A stretch of DNA of 64,000 bases from Helichrysum umbraculigerum (GCA_949592205.1 CATIUR010000005.1:107381277-107445276), one strand, 5' to 3'. Numbered from the stretch's first letter, positions 1 to 10,944 are shown. Notes: generated from the sequence alone by a model not told the origin. Numbers and translations: made by a program.

Positions 1-869
1 GATTTCTTGTTCTGCTGACCCTGACGATCAGTACCACTACCGTTCCACTTTCGCTTTGCACCACCAGAACTACTAACATCAGTACTGTTCGGTTCACTTT
101 TTCCCGACACAGCTTTCTTAGTCAGATTTCCCATCCTGACTGCCTCCTCGGTCAAATTTTGTGCTAGAGTAACAGCACTCCTGAATGAGTCCGGTTTAGA
201 TGATGTTACCAGACTGCGGATTTGCGGTACCAGACCGTATATGTAGCGCTCGATACGCTTATACTCGGGTGTCACCATATGTGGCACTAGACGTGCAAGT
301 TCCTGAAACTTAGTGGTGTACCCAGTAATATCGGCCCCAATCATGGTGATGTTCCACAACTCTGTTTCTATTTTCTGCATCTCACTGCGAGGGCAGAATT
401 CCTCCAACATCAGATTCTTAAATGTTCCCCATGACATTGAATAAGCAGCTGGTCGACCAAGTGATTGGATCTGACTGTTCCACCAAGTGAGCGCTTTGTC
501 AGCCAAAGTGCAAGCAGCATACTTCACCATACAGTCAGGTGAACATTCACTAATATCCAATACCGACTCAGTTTTCTCTATCCAGTGAATCATACCAATT
601 GCACCCTCGGTGCCACGAAAAGAAATCGGCTTACAAGCCTGAAATGTTTTGTATGAACACCCTCGGCTAGCATTCACGAGTGTCTCAGTATTAATAGGGG
701 TAGATCCACTGTTGTTAGCTCCAGGTTCACGACTACGGCTTGCCTCATATTCAGCAATACCTTCAGCTATTCTTCGTGCGATCATTTGTTCAGTGGTTTC
801 GGTGGGTGGTGGTGGTGGAGGCGTAGTCGTCTTTTGACTTGTTCTAGTGACTCGTCGTTTGGGAGGCAT
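1..869 (-). CDS. Ty3-type retrotransposon gag, N-terminal part, cut by window edge
   Basis: Gag of a Ty3 (chromovirus-like) LTR retrotransposon, the structural protein that packages element RNA in cytoplasmic particles. Reading leftwards from the ATG at 869 the frame stays open to the window edge, about 289 codons. It begins MPPKRRVTRTSQK, has a run of prolines, then a Retrotrans_gag-like region with the motifs KPISFRGTEGA, HWIEKTE, ALTWWNSQ, MLEEFCP and YTTKFQELARLVPHMV, which is the usual order for plant Ty3 gag. A basic low-complexity stretch follows at the edge; the zinc knuckle and pol would lie further left, outside. The ATG is chosen because it starts the conserved MPPKRR-like N terminus and no upstream in-frame extension looks gag-like. 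I see no frameshift in the visible part. The element's leader, primer-binding site and LTR lie to the right at 870-3354. Confidence 0.9.
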   Translation of the reverse strand, partial: MPPKRRVTRTSQKTTTPPPPPPTETTEQMIARRIAEGIAEYEASRSREPGANNSGSTPINTETLVNASRGCSYKTFQACKPISFRGTEGAIGMIHWIEKTESVLDISECSPDCMVKYAACTLADKALTWWNSQIQSLGRPAAYSMSWGTFKNLMLEEFCPRSEMQKIETELWNITMIGADITGYTTKFQELARLVPHMVTPEYKRIERYIYGLVPQIRSLVTSSKPDSFRSAVTLAQNLTEEAVRMGNLTKKAVSGKSEPNSTDVSSSGGAKRKWNGSGTDRQGQQNKK

Positions 870-1521
870 GATTCAGCTCTGCGATGAATAAAATGCAGAG
901 TGTTAATGTTGAGATATTGAATGTGAATAGATCAAAGATTCACATTTGATAGAAATGAATGACATGAAAAGATGAATGAATAGGGTTTTACAACACGTGT
1001 CATACAACTTTGAAACACCCACATGTACCTAGCATAATATAATCACGTTGGCCAGGCGTCATTATATAATGTCCAATACATATTTCTTTTCATTGTTGTT
1101 TAACACTGTTAATTTCAGAGGTTCTCAAGAATAATCAATCATCAAGCTGTAAAATGTTTCAGGGTTTACAAGAGTTGGTCACAAAGTGTCGATAAAGTAT
1201 AGGTTTAATCACAAGTCGACAGTTGTAAGAGGAAATAACATGGTTGATAATAAGCATAACGAATACGAGACGTAAACCAAGCATACATTATATATTAAAG
1301 ATCATAACGCTGTTACATGAGTTTAGTACAAAATGAGATGGGATTTCTAATATACCCATCGATGGTTAGCGTTATACAAAAGATGATGGGTTTCCTATAC
1401 ATATACCCATTCTACTAACAAAGTTCCATCCAACATACAGCTAGTCCATAATTAATACATACATATATTTCCCCAAAAGTAATAGTCTAATATGGTGTAG
1501 GCACAACCGCCATACACAGGC
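870..1521 (-). other. Untranslated spacer between leader ORF and gag
   Basis: About 650 bases of AT-rich leader between the stop of the leader ORF and the gag start of the same minus-strand Ty3 element. I see no further ORF or recognisable domain. It could hold an intron, splice acceptor or internal ribosome entry for gag, but nothing visible decides this. Confidence 0.6.
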
Positions 1522-2301
1522 CTAATGGAACCATGGTAAATACATCCTAACCGCAACCATCACTGCTGCAGTCATCACACACACACTAGCTACAATCTCT
1601 GACACCCTAGCACGCCTCTCTAAAGCTGCAACGCGTGCACGGGTGGATGCTAGACTCTGCCAGTCTGTCTGACGGTGAGTCTCCACAAAATCCATCCTCT
1701 GATGGAGCATAGCCATATCCATGTCAGTGCGGGAGGCATCACTCAGTAGCTCCATCACATCTCTGCTCCTGCTAGATGATATCCTAAACATGGTGTGGAC
1801 CACAGCCACAAGGGTAGGCACAGTGAGCTCCAGAGGCTCACCAGTGAGATATGCAGATGGTGGTGAGTGGGAGGACTCTCCAAACTCAAAGGTCGAGGGA
1901 ATACCCTCTAGTGATCTCCACTCTCTCAATACTCGAGGCATCCAGTCCAGATGAGAAGGTCGGAGCCTCTTCTGTGGCGGCTCGACAACTGGAACCTCAG
2001 ACTCAGTCACTGGCGCCTTATCGCGCGGCGCGAGTGGTCCCCTGGGAAAATCCCGAACACAGATCCTAGCTGTCATCCGAGGTACAGATACACGAGAGGT
2101 ACTCGCAACAGGTGGTGTAGGGGTAGGAGTGACCACAGGTGCGGTCGGAGGTGGTACTAAGTAAGCATCACTAGTGTCATCAGACATAGCTCTCACATGA
2201 ACTGATGACTCATCCCCTACTGTAATCGCGGGACCCTCAAAAGTAGCCTCGGTCGGCTCTTCATCCGAAGCGTAAACATGGTAATGTGATTGACTAGACA
2301 T
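1522..2301 (-). CDS. Extra ORF between primer-binding site and gag (unknown function)
   Basis: A complete 259-codon ORF on the same strand as gag, starting about 155 bases downstream of the primer-binding site. I do not recognise a family. The N-terminal half is acidic and then rich in Pro/Thr/Val (VPPPTAPVVTPTPTPP at about 49-64). The middle is mixed (HLDWMPRVLREWRSLEGIPS). Residues about 185-235 look helical and coiled-coil-like (MELLSD, MAMLHQRMDFVETHRQTDWQ, RVAALERRARVSE). The C terminus ends in a hydrophobic stretch of about 20 residues (VASVCVMTAAVMVAVRMYLP) that could be a membrane anchor. The frame is open without lesions although it is not needed for the basic Ty3 cycle, which suggests it is or recently was translated. 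Additional ORFs upstream of gag are known in some plant Ty3 lineages; assigning this one to that class is inference. Confidence 0.65.
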   Translation of the reverse strand: MSSQSHYHVYASDEEPTEATFEGPAITVGDESSVHVRAMSDDTSDAYLVPPPTAPVVTPTPTPPVASTSRVSVPRMTARICVRDFPRGPLAPRDKAPVTESEVPVVEPPQKRLRPSHLDWMPRVLREWRSLEGIPSTFEFGESSHSPPSAYLTGEPLELTVPTLVAVVHTMFRISSSRSRDVMELLSDASRTDMDMAMLHQRMDFVETHRQTDWQSLASTRARVAALERRARVSEIVASVCVMTAAVMVAVRMYLPWFH

Positions 2302-2455
2302 ACTGTGACAAAAGAAATTGAGTGTGGCGTGTCAGTCGTATGTTAGTTGTATGCAAAGTATGTATGCATGAATGCACAAATGTTCTAGCCAAGGCTATAG
2401 TCTAGGTCTCTAAGGTTTTCAGTCACCTAAAGACTTCTAGTTCGCTATAACCAAT

Positions 2456-2468
2456 GGCTCTGATACCA
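2456..2468 (-). other. Primer-binding site, initiator-Met tRNA type
   Basis: On the minus strand this reads TGGTATCAGAGCC, the standard plant initiator-Met tRNA primer-binding site. It sits 4 bases inside the LTR end at 2473, fixing the LTR boundary and the minus orientation of the gag-bearing element. Confidence 0.9.
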
Positions 2469-2472
2469 AGTC

Positions 2473-3354
2473 TGTCACACCCCGCCAAACGGTAATTACA
2501 ATTACATAGAGTGGTTTGCGGAAGCTTAGTGACGTGGCGTGGGTGCGAGCAGTAATAACAACCAACAGATACATACATACTCAGAGCATATGGTTATTGC
2601 AGAACGAAATAGATTAAGATGCCATTAGTTAAAGTTTTACAAAAGATTACCACTTGAAAAGTAGTAACAGTAATAGTAGTGGTTGAAATCAGTATTTCAT
2701 AAAATACATAATAACAAAAGTAGATTTCATAGGTATGACTGCAGTAATCGCAGTTATACAGAGGAAATCCAAGTGTCCCAAAAGTAGTGGCATCCTAACA
2801 AGTCCAGGGTAGTCCGTCCTGATATGCATGCAGATCTTACTTACGCTGCTAATTCCCTGAAAAACATAGAGTAAAACGTCAACAAAATTGTTGAGTGAAT
2901 TCACAAGTTTGTTTGTTATGTAGGAAACACAAGTTATAAACAAATAACATTTCCTAAATCAGTTATCAGTAGGAAACACAAGTTAACCTAAATAAAGATT
3001 AACATTTCCAAATAAGTGTACGTAGGAATTCCTTTCCTAATCAATAGTTTAGTGCGTGGGAATATTTAGACGGTGATCCCTTGAAAGGTGAGCTAAACCT
3101 GTCAAGTAAGGTAACCCGATCTAACCCTATAACCAAACCACAACCCTAATCTGTTGTTGTTTGCCATGCTGGACAATTAAGTATACGCTCCCAAATCCGT
3201 AGGAGGGTCGTCACGGCGATAGTACTATCCGTATACTCAGTGGCTAGAGTCACCTAGCTAATGGTTATAGTCTGTAGCCATAAGGTCTTTTATGCACTAC
3301 ATCGTTCAGCCTAGATCTGTACCAAGATTCGTTGTCTAAATTCCCAAAATAGTA
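2473..3354 (-). repeat. Truncated 5' LTR of the gag-bearing Ty3 element
   Basis: Starts on the plus strand with TGTCACACCCCGCC next to the primer-binding site and matches the solo LTR at 4801-5661 almost perfectly: I see two substitutions and one 22-bp indel (extra bases near 2702-2724 here). At 3354 similarity stops abruptly and the 3' tail of another element begins, so about 2.3 kb of the promoter-proximal part of the LTR is missing. Loss by recombination or deletion at the junction is inferred. Confidence 0.9.
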
Positions 3355-4531
3355 GTGAGGTTTTGAGCCTTAAAAGCATTCATTTTAAATGCTACATTGT
3401 TCATTTCTTGTGTGTGCCGATGCTAGTATCTCTAAGTTAGAACTTGTTCCCGACATACGCTTCGAGACCACATTGGAGAGTACCGTACGCGGTATAGGTG
3501 CAATTAGATGATCTCGACATTCCTTAGGATTTAACCCATTTTTAAAATACCTTTTCAAGCCCAAAACCCTTCCAATACTCATTTTTAGTATCGATGATCC
3601 ACCTAGAAAACCCTGTTGAGCCTAAATACAATAATTCAAAACCCTACATTTTTAAACCACTTATCCAAAATTCCAAACAACTTATCTTAGAATTTCTGAG
3701 GATTATGAAAAACATCTTGAAGAATCTCCTTCCAAATTGATCTACTCCTCCGTGTTCACCAAAATTGAAGAAAATTAAAGGTGCAAAAAATTGGCACCAA
3801 AAGAAAAAGACTCGAAGAAGTCCGTGATAAGAAAGAAGAGATTTCCAAAAGAAAAGCAGAAAAATATCCTTGGAAGTTCTCTGGCAAAGAAATTCTGAAG
3901 AAAGAAAAGAAATAAAAAGCAGAAAAATAAAAAGAAAATAAAAAGAAAAGAAAATAAAGCTAAGTACTTCAAAGTATCAATCGTTCAAAGAAAGATCCGA
4001 TGAAATACGAGTAGCTATCTTCTCCAATAAGTTTTCCATGATTCTTAGAATGCCTAAGATAAGCAATCTCTTTCAACCAAAAATCACCACTATCCATACC
4101 CCTTAACCCTCACAAAAATTACAACCCACTTGAATGTCTTGGGATAATTAGCGCCGTCCTCTTCCTAAGTGGTGGAGATCTGATTCTCGACCAAGCATAT
4201 GATGATGAGTGTTGCATGACTGGCTAATGAGCGATTTCAATTGTGCTAGAATAATAGGAAACCCGATACACTCTGAGTGAATTGAGTGACCACCTTTAGT
4301 GAGATCGCCTAGTCATGTATACTTCAAGATCACAAGATTTGGAAAGTATGCTTGGAAAGTCAGTATTTATTTCTGAAAGGACCATTCTAACTTTCCCTGT
4401 GTTCTCAAAATAATTTTTCCATATAACCAAGTGGTTACTTTTTGGAGATGTTTTAACTCACCTAAACTGTTTTCACAAAGACATAAAGGAGTTGTTGCTT
4501 GAGGACAAGCAACGTTTAAGTGTGGGATACT
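3355..4531 (+). mobile_element. 3' non-coding tail of a Tat/Athila-like Ty3 element
   Basis: No long plus-strand ORF is present. It is recognised by its end: near 4500-4527 it reads GAGGACAAGCAACGTTTAAG then TGTGGGA, the conserved purine-rich segment before the 3' LTR in plant Tat/Athila elements, followed directly by the LTR at about 4532. The left end abuts the truncated LTR at 3354, so the coding part is gone. An A/G-rich stretch at 3770-3960 gives a meaningless Phe/Leu-rich antisense ORF. Confidence 0.65.
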
Positions 4532-4800
4532 TAATGTGACTCAAAAAGTTATGTTTTTAAGTACTTATTTCCGCACTTTTTGGACTATTCTCTGGTAAAA
4601 ACATTTCAAAATAATCATTTATCATCAAAAATCATCAAGGTAGTCTAAATACGGACGTTGCTACAAAAATCAGTTAAAACATCCAATTTACACGCAAACC
4701 GAGGTAAAAACAATCACCTTAAATATTCCATTCTTAATTATCCTATGAAGTTAAATATTAATGCATATTTTATAATTCCATAGGAAAAACCAAGACCGGA

Positions 4801-7800
4801 TGTCACACCCCGCCAAACGGTAATTACAATTACATAGAGTGGTTTGCGGAAGCTTAGTGACGTGGCGGGGGTGCGAGCAGTAATAACAACCAACAGATAC
4901 ATACATACTCAGAGCATATGGTTATTGCAGAACGAAATAGATTAAGATGCCATTAGTTAAAGTTTTACAAAAGATTACCACTTGAAAAGTAGTAACAGTA
5001 ATAGTAGTGGTTGAAATCAGTATTTCATAATTTCATAGGTATGACTGCAGTAATCGCAGTTATACAGAGGAAATCCAAGTGTCCCAAAAGTAGTGGCATC
5101 CTAACAAGTCCAGGGTAGTCCGTCCTGATATGCATGCAGATCTTACTTACGCTGCTAATTCCCTGAAAAACATAGAGTAAAACGTCAACAAAATTGTTGA
5201 GTGAATTCACAAGTTTGTTTGTTATGTAGGAAACACAAGTTATAAACAAATAACATTTCCTAAATCAGTTATCAGTAGGAAACACAAGTTAACCTAAATA
5301 AAGATTAACATTTCCAAATAAGTGTACGTAGGAATTCCTTTCCTAATCAATAGTTTAGTGCGTGGGAATATTTAGACGGTGATCCCTTGAAAGGTGAGCT
5401 AAACCTGTCAAGTAAGGTAACCCGATCTAACCCTATAACCAAACCACAACCCTAATCTGTTGTTGTTTGCCATGCTGGACAATTAAGTATACGCTCCCAA
5501 ATCCGTAGGAGGGTCGTCACGGCGATAGTACTATCCGTATACTCAGTGGCTAGAGTCACCTAGCTAATGGTTATAGTCTGTAGCCATAACGTCTTTTATG
5601 CACTACATCGTTCAGCCTAGATCTGTACCAAGATTCGTTGTCTAAATTCCCAAAATAGTATGAAAACATTTCATAAATCATAGTTCAAGTAGTTGTGTGA
5701 AATACCCTTTCACAAACAGTCACGTATGAAATACCCTTTCATAAACAATCAAGTAAATACATACAGTATTTAAAGCAGTTGTCGCATGCAGTTATACATA
5801 CGATTTCTATGTTTTCCACCCCGAGTTCTAAAAGCATTAAAACAGTGAAAAGGGGTTTGTGAACTCACTGTAAGTGCTCGGATGTGAATGCTAGCGAGGA
5901 AAGATAGCGTAACCCAAACGTAGTCAACCTATACACAATAATGTATTAACCATAAGTACTTTATTCACTTATGTTAATAATTTGTTTGTTTGAAGAATTT
6001 ATCTATTTCTTAAGTTTGTATAGGTCGTTGATGATTGTTGTTGAAAATAAATAATATTTTCCAAGTTGTGTTCATTTGTCGAGTCATTCGAATGTGTAAG
6101 CATATATACATATATACTTATATAGTTGCATATATATATATATATTCTCGCATATATATATTATTGTTCGTTATTTCGTTCACATATATCTCATATATAT
6201 ATGAATCATTTATGTATATTGTTTGCCGTTTAAGTTTCAAAATCACTAGTCTTATTTGTCCCATATAATATACGTCTCGTCCCAAATGTGTATATATACC
6301 AATAGGTTCGTTCTACATTCGTAGGTATACATATATGTTCGTTACCTTTCAATTGTCGTATACATATTTATATACTCATTTTGTATGTCATGTTACATAT
6401 ACATACCTATCGTTTGTTTTCTATTCACTCGATCCATTTAAGTTTAACATGAGATCTATTAACTATTCAGTCCAACCCAACAGCTCAAGCCCAACACCAG
6501 GCCCAGACCGTGATCCGGCCCAGTTCAGCACACGGCCCAGCCGTTCGGCTTGGGCCAGCCGTTCGGCTTGGCCAGCCGTTCGGCTCACCGCCCAGCCGAT
6601 CGGCTTCATTTCCTCGGCCCAGTCCATTTGTTTGGCCCAATTGTTTAGTCCGTTATCTAGTACGGCCCAAGTCCACACAGCCCAGAAGTCCCGCATCCCA
6701 GCCGATCGGTTTTGGGCTCTCAGCCGTTCGGCTTTCGCTTAGCCGTTCGGCTTTAGCTAAGCCGATCGGCTACATGCTCCAGTCCAGTCCCCTGCTCCGT
6801 TTTCAAGTTTTGAAGTCCGATTTCGTGGTGTTTTTATGTAAGAGTTTGAATGGGTTTCGTGTTTAAATGTTCCATAACAACAATCTACATCATTATAACA
6901 TTTAACAACAAGCTTTTACATGTTAATTTGTGATTTCAAGTTTTTGGTTTCAAAAATCATTTTCAAAATTTAAGCTTCAATCCTTCAAATTTGTTGTTTA
7001 TATACATGGATTATGACTTATAAACAAGTTATATAACGAAATATAAGCTTAGAGATCGAAGAAATCAAGATTTCCTTACAATGGAGAAATGTGGGTGAAG
7101 ATGATGGTGAAGTGAACGATGATGGTGGTGATGATGATAGAGCTTTTGGCCTTGTGTTCCACTTCTACTTCCTGCTGCTATTCTTCTGATCTAGTTAAAA
7201 TTTAGAGAGGAAAGGATGGAGATTGATGAGGATAATTGTGTGTGTGTGTGTTATGTCGTAAAATCACAGAAATATGGGAGGGAGTATGGTTTTAAAACCA
7301 TCTGTCTCTGCATTATTGTAGGTTGGTGGGATTTTTGTCCCACCAATCTCGAGTACGGGTATAATTATAGCAATATAAACTTTAACATTTTATATTTTCA
7401 TTTTGTAGATGCTCTCCTGGTTCGTAATATGTTTTCAGAATAATGAGGTTATCATTATTTTTGATAGTTGTACATTTTTGTACATTTTACTGAGCGCAGT
7501 TAATTGAGCGCCAATTTTCAGTAAATTTAGGATTTCATATTTTGAAGTAATGTTCTAACTTCTTCCAAACGAACGAGAAAATTTGTATTTTTATGATTCG
7601 ACGTCGTATGCGCGTTTTAGAATTGTTTCTGTTCGTGTTATAATACGTTTTATGTTAAACGTATATTTAAACCCTTTTGTCTATTCGTTATAGATATATA
7701 AGTACTCGTAATTAATAATTTCATTATTAATTATTTTTGTGTCACGAAACTTTTGTTATTTATTTGTCGGCTTCGTTCCGATACGTTCGTACGTAATTTA

Positions 7801-7959
7801 TAAATAATTACGTATCATGTAATACTTTTAGTATTATTGTTTAGGGCTCGCTAGACTGACATCACATCATAAGTTTAGTTTAAAACAATTGCAGGGAATT
7901 AGCGTAAGAAATGCATGTAATTAAGTATAATTATATACCTAATTTGGAGGAGTGTCACA
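4801..7959 (-). mobile_element. Solo LTR, chromovirus-like family A, 3159 bp
   Basis: Begins TGTCACACCC and ends GTGTCACA, flanked by the perfect 5-bp target duplication CCGGA at 4796-4800 and 7960-7964. Orientation is minus, because the plus-strand left end matches the primer-binding-site side of the LTR at 2473. No internal sequence remains, so it is a solo LTR formed by LTR-LTR recombination. It carries a palindromic array at about 6539-6772, a TA-rich tract at 6097-6205 and a TATA-like stretch near 6365-6378 (minus). Short ORFs inside are not real genes. Confidence 0.93.
6539..6772. repeat. Array of AGCCG(A/T)TCGGCT palindromes in solo LTR A
   Basis: About eight copies of the 12-bp words AGCCGTTCGGCT or AGCCGATCGGCT (the latter a perfect palindrome), some joined by short linkers containing GGCCCAG. 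They lie 1.2-1.4 kb from the promoter end of the LTR. Overlapping ORFs on both strands come from the repeated word and are not genes. Confidence 0.8.
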
Positions 7960-8222
7960 CCGGAGGTGAAAGAATCAAGAGAAACGGGCAAAGAACGAAG
8001 AAAATGTGCAGTCTGGAAGCCCGCCGATCGTCATCCGGAACACGCAAAAGTTAAATATATCCAAATTTGACAAACTTAGTGTCATTAGAAGTGTAACAGA
8101 AAAACGAATCCAACGGCGCAAGAATCAAGCAAATCGGGCATAAAACGAAGAAGATTCGGACGAACCAAGCAACCGAGAAGTCAGCGGAAGGCATTTGGAG
8201 CACCAACCCCCCCTCCACCCTA

Positions 8223-8240
8223 GGTACCGTATACGGTACC
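8223..8240. promoter_or_regulatory. 18-bp perfect palindrome upstream of LTR TATA box
   Basis: GGTACCGTATACGGTACC, perfectly self-complementary, with further flanking symmetry (CCTAGG arms). It is 167 bp upstream of the TATAAATA at 8407-8414. The same palindrome at the same distance occurs in the second copy of this LTR (10927-10944). Confidence 0.7.
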
Positions 8241-8406
8241 CTAGGTGCCATATAAGGCACTAGGGGTGCTGATTATGGTGCCTTTTGCCTTGATAAATGG
8301 TACCCAGGTGCCATTTAACCCCCTCTGTTGCTTGCTCGCCCCGTGTAACGCTTTGGTGCTTGTTCTTTGTGCTTAAAGGCTTGTACCATGACCAACTCAC
8401 TTCTCC

Positions 8407-8414
8407 TATAAATA
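8407..8414 (+). promoter_or_regulatory. TATA box of split LTR
   Basis: CTCCTATAAATACCCC, followed some 55 bp later by a CT-rich run typical of a plant transcription start and 5' leader. Conserved at the same place in the related LTR copy (11111-11118). Confidence 0.7.
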
Positions 8415-8475
8415 CCCCATTCATTTCCTCAATTCAAACACACCTTACACCTCTCTTCTCTCTCTCTCTAGATTT

Positions 8476-9596
8476 CCTGATTTTCAATTGAGGGGCGACA
8501 CTTGATTAGTGTCGCTATAGACGACACTTCTCAATTTTTGCGTCACTAAGGTAGTGTCGCTAATATAAATCTGATTAAGTAATTCAACGACACTTAAGTA
8601 ATGTCGCTATAGGGGCACACTTGGCATAGCGACACTTAGCTAGTGTTGCTAACACTGTTTTTGGCACACTAGCGACACTTACGACTATTCGCCAGATTTT
8701 GAGCCGAAAACGAGTTTTCCGGCCACTATTCGGTCCAAATCTTTTACCCAACCCATATTTGGACATTTTAAGCTTATAGAAACAATAACAAGTCAAAAAC
8801 AATGAAAATCGGAGTGTTTCGTGATTTGTCGGAAACTTACAAACTTAACGCCGGAGAAATCCGAAAAGATAGGATTGTAGATCGTGACACGGTGGTTCTT
8901 TTCTTCCAAATGAGCGTGATGATTCGATGACGTTTTATGGTGTTATTTTGATGATTTAAGTGGTGGTGGTGATGGAGGTTTGAAAGAGAGAGAGAAAAGA
9001 AAGGATGGTGGTGATGATGAAATGAGAAAAAGGGGTGGGATCCCCACCCTTTTTAGCTTATTACGGTGGGGTCCTCGGGGTGGGCTTCACCAACTTTTGT
9101 TGCCCCGTGTTCGCGCTCTGTGCGATGTTCGTTTTCTCGATCGTTTAAACGTAAAATAATTATTTTATACGTTTTTGAAATACAAATAATTATTCAATAT
9201 TTTCTGTTGAAGTATTTTACCAAATACTTTAAACTTGAGTTATAAAAATTTATAACATAGCTTTGTCTCGATTAGTTTGCGCGTTTTAACATTTTAATCG
9301 CGTAATCCTTGTTTGTACGATACGATTTGTGTACGAAATATTAATAAAATAATATTTTTAATATAATTGCGTTATTAAATAATGTTATATTATTTAATAA
9401 AATTATTGACTAACGTCCGTATTCAATTGAACCGAATTACATTCGATTTGAAACTTGTACGATTTAATCAAATCGTGTAATTGTATATATTCAACAATAT
9501 ATAAATTGATATATTAATTAGCCTAACACAGAACTAATTACATGTATTACATTTGATTAGGCACTAATTACTAGTCCTAATTTGACGGGTGTCACA
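8476..9596 (-). repeat. LTR fragment related to family A
   Basis: The right end GGGTGTCACA reads on the minus strand TGTGACACCCGTCAAATTAGG, closely like the start of solo LTR A. It runs leftwards about 1.1 kb and is cut inside an array of words such as GCGACACTT and AGTGTCGC (8490-8680). The other end of the LTR is missing. Family membership is inferred from the shared terminus and layout. Confidence 0.75.
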
Positions 9597-9603
9597 ACCA
9601 CCC

Positions 9604-9633
9604 CTACTACTACTATGACTACTACTACTACGA

Positions 9634-9715
<82 letters not shown>

Positions 9716-9810
9716 GACTACTAACTACCACCACCACCACCACCACCACCACCACCACCACCACCACCACCACCACTAATAATAATAATAATATTAATAG
9801 TAATAATAAA
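9604..9810. repeat. Compound microsatellite (ACT)n-(CCA)n-(TAA)n
   Basis: An (ACT)n tract with a few interruptions to about 9726, a pure (CCA)n tract of some 17 units to 9777, then (TAA)n decaying to about 9810. It starts right after the LTR fragment end. The poly-Thr/His and poly-Ser/Val ORFs across it are artefacts. Confidence 0.95.
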
Positions 9811-10926
9811 CAACATAGAAATCTTCCTAAAAATCTATTTTTAAAGATTTGAATACGCGAAACCTTAAAATGTGTTAACCAAGGTTGTCATGATCGGGAT
9901 CCTACGTAGGATCGTTTTTGCCTTTGCAAGATCAGAATCCTAAGATCGGGATCGGGATCGTAGATCCTACCAAAATATCATCTTTTATACAAATATATCT
10001 AAATTTTTGTAGAAAACTACTAGTTAGAGAAATTAATCTAACATTCAAACTTTTATATTACAAAAGTGATGCAATTTGTCAACATATATTTTCACGACGA
10101 TAAACATTCTAAAACAAAAGATAGTATCCTATCTCCAATCGTTGTTTTAGAGGTTCTAGACTTACTCTTAGGTTATAATTTGATAATAAATGGATTAAAT
10201 GGGGAAATTAAATTTGGAACCAAATGAACGGTAAGTTTTGAGATAGGATTTGGATTACGTATGGACCTTACAAGCTCAATTGCTAAAAAAAAAATAGCCC
10301 ATTTGTAGGATCGGATCATTCAACGATCCTACGATCTTACGATCCTACTCCGATCCTACCTCCTTACCGATCTTACTTCGATCCTGCACGTTTTCCTTTG
10401 GTAGGATTGATGTGACTCAAAAAGTCATGTTTTTAAGTACTTATTTCCGCACTTTTTGGACTATTCTCTGGTAAAAACATTTCAACCATTTATCATCAAA
10501 AATCACCAAGGTAGTCTAAATACGGACGTTGCTACAAAAATCAGTTAAAACATCCAATTTACACGCAAACCAAGGAAAACAATCACCTTAAATATTTGTT
10601 CTTAATTATCCTATGAAGTTAAATCTTAATGCATATTTTATAATTCCATAGGAAAAACCAAGACCGGAGGTAAAAGAATCAAGAGAAACGGGCAAAGAAC
10701 GAAGAAGATATGCAGTCTGGAAGCCCGCCGATCGTCATCCGGAACACGCAAAAGTTAAATATCTCCAAATTTTACAAACTTAGTGTCATTAGAAGCGTAA
10801 TGGAAAAACGAATCCAACGGCGCAAGAATCAAGCAAATCGGGCTTAAAACGAAGAAGATACGGACGAACCAAGCAACCGAGAAGTCAGCGGAAGGCATTT
10901 GGAGCACCAATCCCCCCTCCACCATA

Positions 10927-10944
10927 GGTACCGTATACGGTACC
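10927..10944. promoter_or_regulatory. 18-bp palindrome, second LTR copy
   Basis: GGTACCGTATACGGTACC, identical to 8223-8240 and likewise 167 bp upstream of the TATA box (TATAAATA at 11111-11118). Confidence 0.7.

Larger units (their letters stand above)
4532..8475 (+). mobile_element. 3' LTR (Tat/Athila-like), split by a solo LTR and truncated
   Basis: The LTR is in two pieces, 4532-4800 and 7960-8475, separated by the solo LTR at 4801-7959. Both pieces align over their whole length with the LTR copy at 10408-11180 (shared text from TGTGACTCAAAAAG through the CT-rich run after the TATA box). At about 8475 the match ends where a fragment of another LTR starts. A near-palindrome lies at 8223-8240 and TATAAATA at 8407-8414. 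Confidence 0.85.

Noticed and set aside
2689..5249. Two nearly identical 74-84-codon ORFs.
   Set aside because: They are the same stretch of the duplicated family A LTR; the open frame is incidental.
6335..6866. Three overlapping ORFs of 77-135 codons.
   Set aside because: They lie within a solo LTR, on both strands, and are open only because of the AGCCGTTCGGCT array.
9564..9779. Poly-Thr/His and poly-Ser/Val ORFs.
   Set aside because: They are translations of the trinucleotide microsatellite in different frames and strands.
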